The position numbers and the translations under genes are program-made. From Effrenium voratum (taxonomy: Eukaryota; Sar; Dinophyceae; Suessiales; Symbiodiniaceae), in assembly GCA_963377175.1 (NCBI GenBank), contig CAUJNA010003248.1, forward strand, positions 575,326-639,325: DNA of 64,000 bases, given 5' to 3'. The first letter of the stretch is position 1. The number at the start of each line of letters is the position of its first letter. This document shows, piece after piece, positions 59,445 through 64,000 of the stretch. The notes under the pieces were generated by a model. That model was given only the letters and a program-made list of their open reading frames with translations. It ran no database searches and was not told where the DNA came from.

Positions 59445-60301
59445 TGTTGCGATTAACTTTGTTGATCACCGCCGCCCGAATAGGAATGCAATGATCATGC
59501 GCCTTACCCAAACAGCACGAGGAAGGAACATTCCCCAAATGGGCAACCCCGCATGAGGGGAGTTGTGAGGTTGGATGTGACTCACACCCCACCAGGCTCA
59601 ATAACGACAAAACACATGGGGCGAATATACCCGAGACAGCTATGCAAATTTGCATTGCTAATGTGGTGTGGAGTGAATATCCCCGTGTGGCTACATGATG
59701 TCCGACAAGCCTACCGATAAACGGCTGATTGAAGAGCTGTGCGGGTCGCCCTTTTCACAATCACATCATAACAGTGTCGGATCGACATGTTTGGTTCGTC
59801 TCATCTGGTGCAACTGAAAAACCGAAGAACAGTTGAGTGACCTGAAATACAAATCATGGTCAAGACATGCTCATGCATTTGCGTAACCCAGCATGAACAC
59901 ACATGAATGACCCAGCTGTTGATTAGCTACAAGCCGTGCAATACTCTCTCTCTCTGCTTGCAACCCACGAGTTGGGTTCGATTAGAATCGCAACTGAGAA
60001 CTTCAGGTTCAAACGCTGTCAATCATGTCGTTTAGACACGTTTGGCATCGTTCCGCTTGATTCCTAGCGCGTCTGATTTTTCCCCAACTTTCATTCATGG
60101 AAGCGTTTTGTGTTGACGCGAATTTGCACGGACAGTATGGTTGTGCTCAGGCACGAATCCGTGAGATGCTGCAAAGTGTGGACCAGCGCCTCCGAACCCG
60201 ACCGGGTGGACAAGGTGTACTGGAAAGGACGACAGGCTTCATCAAAACACGTGGAAAACTGCTGGGCGAAGGTGTGCGCGTTTTGCTGTCACCATGTGGC
60301 C

Positions 60302-60925
60302 CTAGTTGATGCCTCTTTCCCGGAGTCGGACCATGCATGGGTGGAATTGCCTTCGCGGCACATGGCGTGGATGCCGATTCGCGACTTCGCTGGGGATCGG
60401 TGGCGCCCCGAGTGGATTTGTATGCGTTGCAATGCCACCCTCACGGAAGACGATGTGTTGCTGCAGGGCATACCAACCCCACCTCAGTGTCCGGAACATG
60501 GCCTGAGGGCTCTTGCCGTCGACAGAACGTCCGCGCAGCGCGGATGGCTCCCAGTTGCCTCGGAAAAAAACCTCGAAGCGGGCAAGCAGCTCCGGTTTGG
60601 GCACGTTCGCATCGGGGGGCGACGCAGGAGCAAACGAGGCAAAACCATCCATAGTTTCCAGGTTTGCTCTTGCCGGGGCCCTTCCTCACTGGGCGTGTTA
60701 AGGACGAGTTCCAAGGAAAATTGGAGCGCCTTGCGCAAACATCCCTTGAGGAAGTGGGGTGGGGACCGGAACAACCGACATGGGAGGCTGAGCACTGTTT
60801 CAACATCACAACGGTCCAGCGATGCCAGGGCAGTTTGAAGGCAGTTCCCTTGTAGCGCGGGCAACTGCACGTGCGCCGAGCTTGGCAGCTCGGGTTGCTG
60901 CTCGCTTGGTTCAGTTGCGGAGTGA
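60302..60925 (-). pseudogene. linker region before a missing RT, decayed retroelement
   Basis: Frame fragments TWKLWMVLPRLLLRRPP and, one frame over, VPKPELLARFEVFFRGNWEP. This helix, basic stretch and FxxGxW pattern precedes RT domains of dinoflagellate non-LTR-type elements as I recall them. No RT palm follows, so the element is truncated near 60,300. The plus-strand ORF over the same DNA is taken as antisense shadow. Confidence 0.3.
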
Positions 60926-61940
60926 TATGCCTTCATGAGGATATTCGTGAGACCATTGGCTGGATTGAAGACGTGCTGGAGTCTGCTGTAGGTATTCGCG
61001 GATTTGTTGGCGTCTCCAGTGATCGCGTCACATTGGTACAATGTCACGAGTGGCAGGATTTCGTTCTGAAAATCTTCCCTTCCTCCTCCATGTCTGATGG
61101 AGGGATGAATGTGGTGGCAAACGGAAGGTCTGCCCTCGTCACGTGGCGGCTGTCAAACTCGAGGAGTGATTTGTTCGATGATTTTGGGAGCATGCCACGA
61201 TACTCATCACTCTGCTCGATGTGAAGAACGACAATCTCTTTGTTACGTCCGTGTCCTTGGACAGTGGTGCGTGTTGGCAGTCTCGGTCCGATGTACTTCT
61301 TGGACTCAGTAAACATGGATGGTCCCGTATTTGCCAAACAGTCCGAGGTCGGAATGTCGTATTCAGGATCAGTGCAATTTTCCGCGGTTCCGAAGAAACA
61401 TCTGAACATCCCGAATGTGGTTCCCCAATTCTGACTCTTTGTGGAAATGTGTCTTGCCAATAGCTCCACTCTTGCGGAAGGTCCGCCGCGGACAAAGCAT
61501 GCAATTGGTCTGGAGGACCATTGCTTGATAACGATGCCCTTGTACCCGAATCGGATGAACGTCTTGATGAGTTCTCTGGATTTATCATCTTGAGGACTGA
61601 GGAATGCGTCTGCTTCATTGAGGAATAAGATGTTTGCGCTGTTCTGCATCATCATCTTCACGATTGGTCGATCCTTCATCGCCATGTTGTGCACCTCCCT
61701 GCCGTCTAGCTTTGGACGTGAGGTGTCCATGGTTCATGGTAGCATGTTGATCGTCTGGGATGAGGTGTACTCATGCGTCTTGAGATGGTCCACAGGGGGA
61801 CGGTCGGTCGGCTGCATCAGCGATCCCAGGATATCGGCAAATGCTCGGATGGTTTCCTGGTCGTCATGTGACCTATAAGCTTCTTCAATCCAAGCGGAAG
61901 CTGAATAGGATATCCGGATGTTGGCCCCATGGTGGGACAT
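60926..61940 (-). pseudogene. endonuclease/exonuclease/phosphatase-like domain of the right-hand element
   Basis: From 61,940 the frame runs with one TGA at 61,734 to 61,044 and then shifts by one base. Motif NSANILFLNEADAFLSP places a Glu as in the metal site of the EEP/DNase-I fold; the end CDAITGDANKSANTYSRLQH matches the GDxN motif of that fold. EEP domains nick DNA to prime non-LTR retrotransposition. The middle (GTTFGMFRCFFGTAENC, IVVLHIEQSDEYRG) is beta-rich, and a His pair near the end of the fold was not located. It lies downstream of, and probably once fused to, the Tpt1-like domain. Confidence 0.5.
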
Positions 61941-62011
61941 TCTCCTCGATGGCGGAAGTAAAGCTCTTCTTCTCCGAGGTTGACATCAGCATCGGCGTGT
62001 GCCAATGAGGC

Positions 62012-63980
62012 TCATTCTGCCAATTTAGGATGAGCTCTCCTTGGATCCTTGTTGTACTTCTCCATGAAGCGGAGGAAGTTCCTTTTGGTTTCCGTGAGCT
62101 CTTCCTCGGCGTCCTTCTTGCTCATTTCCATTTCGAGGTAGATTTCCTTGAGTTCCTGGATGAACTCGCCTAAGTTCTCGGAATTGCGATACTCCATGGT
62201 GACCTTTGGTTTGACGGATCTCTCCCCGGAGGGCTCCATGTTTTCCTCTTCAACTTCGTCTTGATCGGTGGAGTGCCGTCGCTTCTTGGTCTCTGAGGAA
62301 GTATCTTTTTCCTTGCTGTGCTTATCGGAATTTACGTGGCTGAAGAAAGCATCGGCGAATTCACGGATCTTGGTGTCGTACATCTCAACATCTTCACGAC
62401 TGAGAAGCTTCTTCATGATCCAGTTGTTGCTCATCATGGAGGTACCGTCAGTTTCATATGCCGCAACAATATTCTTCGCCTCGATGGTTTGTTCTGTCTG
62501 CGCTGTTCGCTCTTCTGAGAGTCGGATGCCATAGTCCTGGTCCTTGAGGAATGCAAGGATCAACAGTGCATCTCTTCCTGCTGGCACATGTGTGAGTGCT
62601 GCTTCTGACTCGTCATCGTCGAGGATAACGTCGTCGATGCGTGCCATGTGGACGTGCATTCTCCCCGAAGGGTTTGACTGGGATTTCCCAGATCTGAGCC
62701 CGTTCTCTATGATGCTGATGAGTTGATTTCCATAGGTTGCATGGAACATGAAAGTGATGGGCTTCTTCACGAACGGCTTGATCTTTCTTTCTTCTTCCAT
62801 GGATGGTGGTGCCGGCCTTCGCATTCTGTATTTTGCCTGAGCTGTGCCTTCGTCTTCATGGGGCGCATCTGATTGACGGATGTGGACTTGGAGGAATGGA
62901 TTCCGTTGGTGGCGAGGCTCACTCTGCTGCTCGGAGTACAGGGGTCGTCCAAAAGATTGGAGATCGACTTGTCGTGTATGACCGCTGTTGCATCTCACAT
63001 AGAACTCCATGTTGGGATCATTGAGGAATTCCTTGCCATTAGGCCGGAGTGCATCGTCGTAGTGAGTTTGTCGATCCATCGATTTCTTGGAACCATTTCT
63101 CCCCTTGCCTTGCGCTCATTGTATGACCCGTCCACGGATGGATACACGAACGCAATCTCGAAACGTGAATTTCCATAGTTCGGGAACATAGCCATCAAGA
63201 GAAGTCCTGGCTTGTTTCCAATGAAATTCCTGGCATGTGTAATGCAGGACAATGCATCGTAGAGCTCAACGGATCCATCAGGACCCATGTCCACTTGTCG
63301 TTTGCATTCCTTATGGGTGCCATGCCTTGGATCATGTCGGAGACATCCGGAAAACAATCTGCTCATTCTCTCGATTCGCCAGAGGATGAGGTCGGTGATC
63401 TGTTTTGCCTTGGATGGATCCATGCTGAAGTACTTGGAAACCTGTTCAACATTCTGGAAGGTCTTCTCGAGATCAATGAAGCTGTTATGACATACCATCG
63501 GGATGATGTCGGTTCCGTAAACTTCTGGCTGAGCATTGGTGTAGCAGCAAATGCTGTAGACCTTCTTGATGAAGTCCATGTATTGTTTCTCTGTGTGAGG
63601 GCCTTCACCTTGAAGCGTTGGCCGCCAATAGTCGTTGAATCTGGCCTTCAGCCAGAATAGCTTGCCTCCAGGCGGTCGTTCATGCTCAGGAATGAAGTGG
63701 AAGTCCGGATTCATTTCGAGGATGGTTGAGCACTCCTTGTAGGATTCGTACACGAAATTGAGGAATTTAGAATTCCCGAAAGGTCCTGGGTGTACGGATT
63801 CCCTCTGGATGATGTCGGTATCTGATCCATCTGGTACATGCCACCGGTCGTTGATGTGAGAGTTGGCCGCATCGCTGGTCGCCTTGGAAGTGCAGGTCGG
63901 TCACCAGGATGATTGTCGGATTCTGTCTCCTCATCCAGGATGTTCTTCGGTGCTGGCTTGACCTTCGACACAAGCCTCAA
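62012..63980 (-). pseudogene. second Tpt1/KptA-like protein, in three frames, running to the window end
   Basis: Three overlapping frames (63,711-63,980; 62,995-63,753; 62,012-63,079) join by one-base shifts. The middle frame has ERMSRLFSGCLRHDP and GSVELYDALSC, the N-lobe pattern of RNA 2'-phosphotransferase (LSxxLRHxP…GxVxVxDLL). The next has FYVRCNSGHTRQVDL (family IRANQGHS) and MFHATYGNQLISIIENGL with GRMHVHMARI (family HGTxxxxxxxIxxxGL…HVHLA). The Arg of LRH, the His of GHT and the HAT motif are kept. A charged C-terminal part (coiled coil, EIYLEMEMSKKDAEEEL) ends at 62,012. The frames may reflect mutations or programmed shifts. It continues past the right window edge on the minus strand. 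Confidence 0.6.
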
Positions 63981-64000
63981 TGTTGGTGGTGGTGACTTTG

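Noticed and set aside
60110..60838. Plus-strand 242-aa ORF
   Set aside because: It lies opposite minus-strand retroelement fragments that make better sense, has no domain, and its composition is what antisense GC-rich DNA gives.

Overview
The window looks like nuclear DNA of a dinoflagellate. Reasons: long GC-rich retroelement ORFs of the Ty1/copia order (integrase, then RT, then RNase H); leucine-rich-repeat and cysteine-rich receptor-like genes, at least one apparently split by introns; abundant minisatellites and GT microsatellites; and several partial copies of the dinoflagellate trans-spliced leader (…GCCATTTTGGCTCAAG). No rRNA gene, bacterial operon or CRISPR array was seen. All homology calls rest on motif recognition; no database was searched.

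Layout. About 0.35-33.85 kb is bounded by an imperfect inverted repeat (347-600 versus 33,487-33,847). It holds a strongly AT-rich endogenous DNA virus of Polinton-like type: C5-cytosine methyltransferase, lipase-like hydrolase, minor-capsid (penton-like) protein, a B-family DNA polymerase continuous with an SF1 helicase and a Cys-rich tail, a retroviral-type integrase, an HNH-like protein and many small ORFs. Nearly all viral genes carry stops or frameshifts. The first 3.4 kb inside the left repeat (0.6-4.0 kb) is GC-rich and unlike the virus; it holds a broken ubiquitin-like gene, a tRNA-Arg-like sequence and several minisatellites. The capsid gene is cut at 6,736 by an 18,039-bp LTR retrotransposon on the minus strand (6,737-24,775; 351-bp LTRs differing at two positions; CTTAC target duplication). 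Minus-strand order: coiled-coil ORF, gag-protease, integrase-RT-RNase H, a PC-motif ORF, a 638-aa ORF and a 1,913-aa ORF containing a Tpt1/KptA-like RNA 2'-phosphotransferase domain.

From 34 to 64 kb the DNA is a mosaic. It contains a multi-exon receptor-like membrane protein (34.1-36.4 kb); a second, badly decayed copy of the viral methyltransferase/coiled-coil gene pair (38.4-38.9 kb); minisatellites (39.5-41.4 kb); a 5' remnant of a relative of the large retrotransposon (42.4-45.8 kb); a decayed GIY-YIG/RT/ART-like retroelement lying between two about 580-bp direct repeats with adjoining GT microsatellites (46-52.8 kb); a leucine-rich-repeat protein gene (53.0-54.6 kb); decayed coding-like DNA (56.7-59.4 kb); and, running off the right end, a minus-strand element joining a second Tpt1-like domain to an endonuclease/exonuclease/phosphatase-like domain (60.3-64.0 kb).

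How the parts relate: the virus integrated and decayed, and the retrotransposon landed in it recently, because its LTRs are nearly identical and its ORFs are open. Two unrelated retroelement types in the window carry a Tpt1-like domain, and a third carries an ART-like HGT motif. The LTRs of both copia-type elements contain the same spliced-leader-like sequence. These recurrent associations are the best candidates for undescribed biology here.
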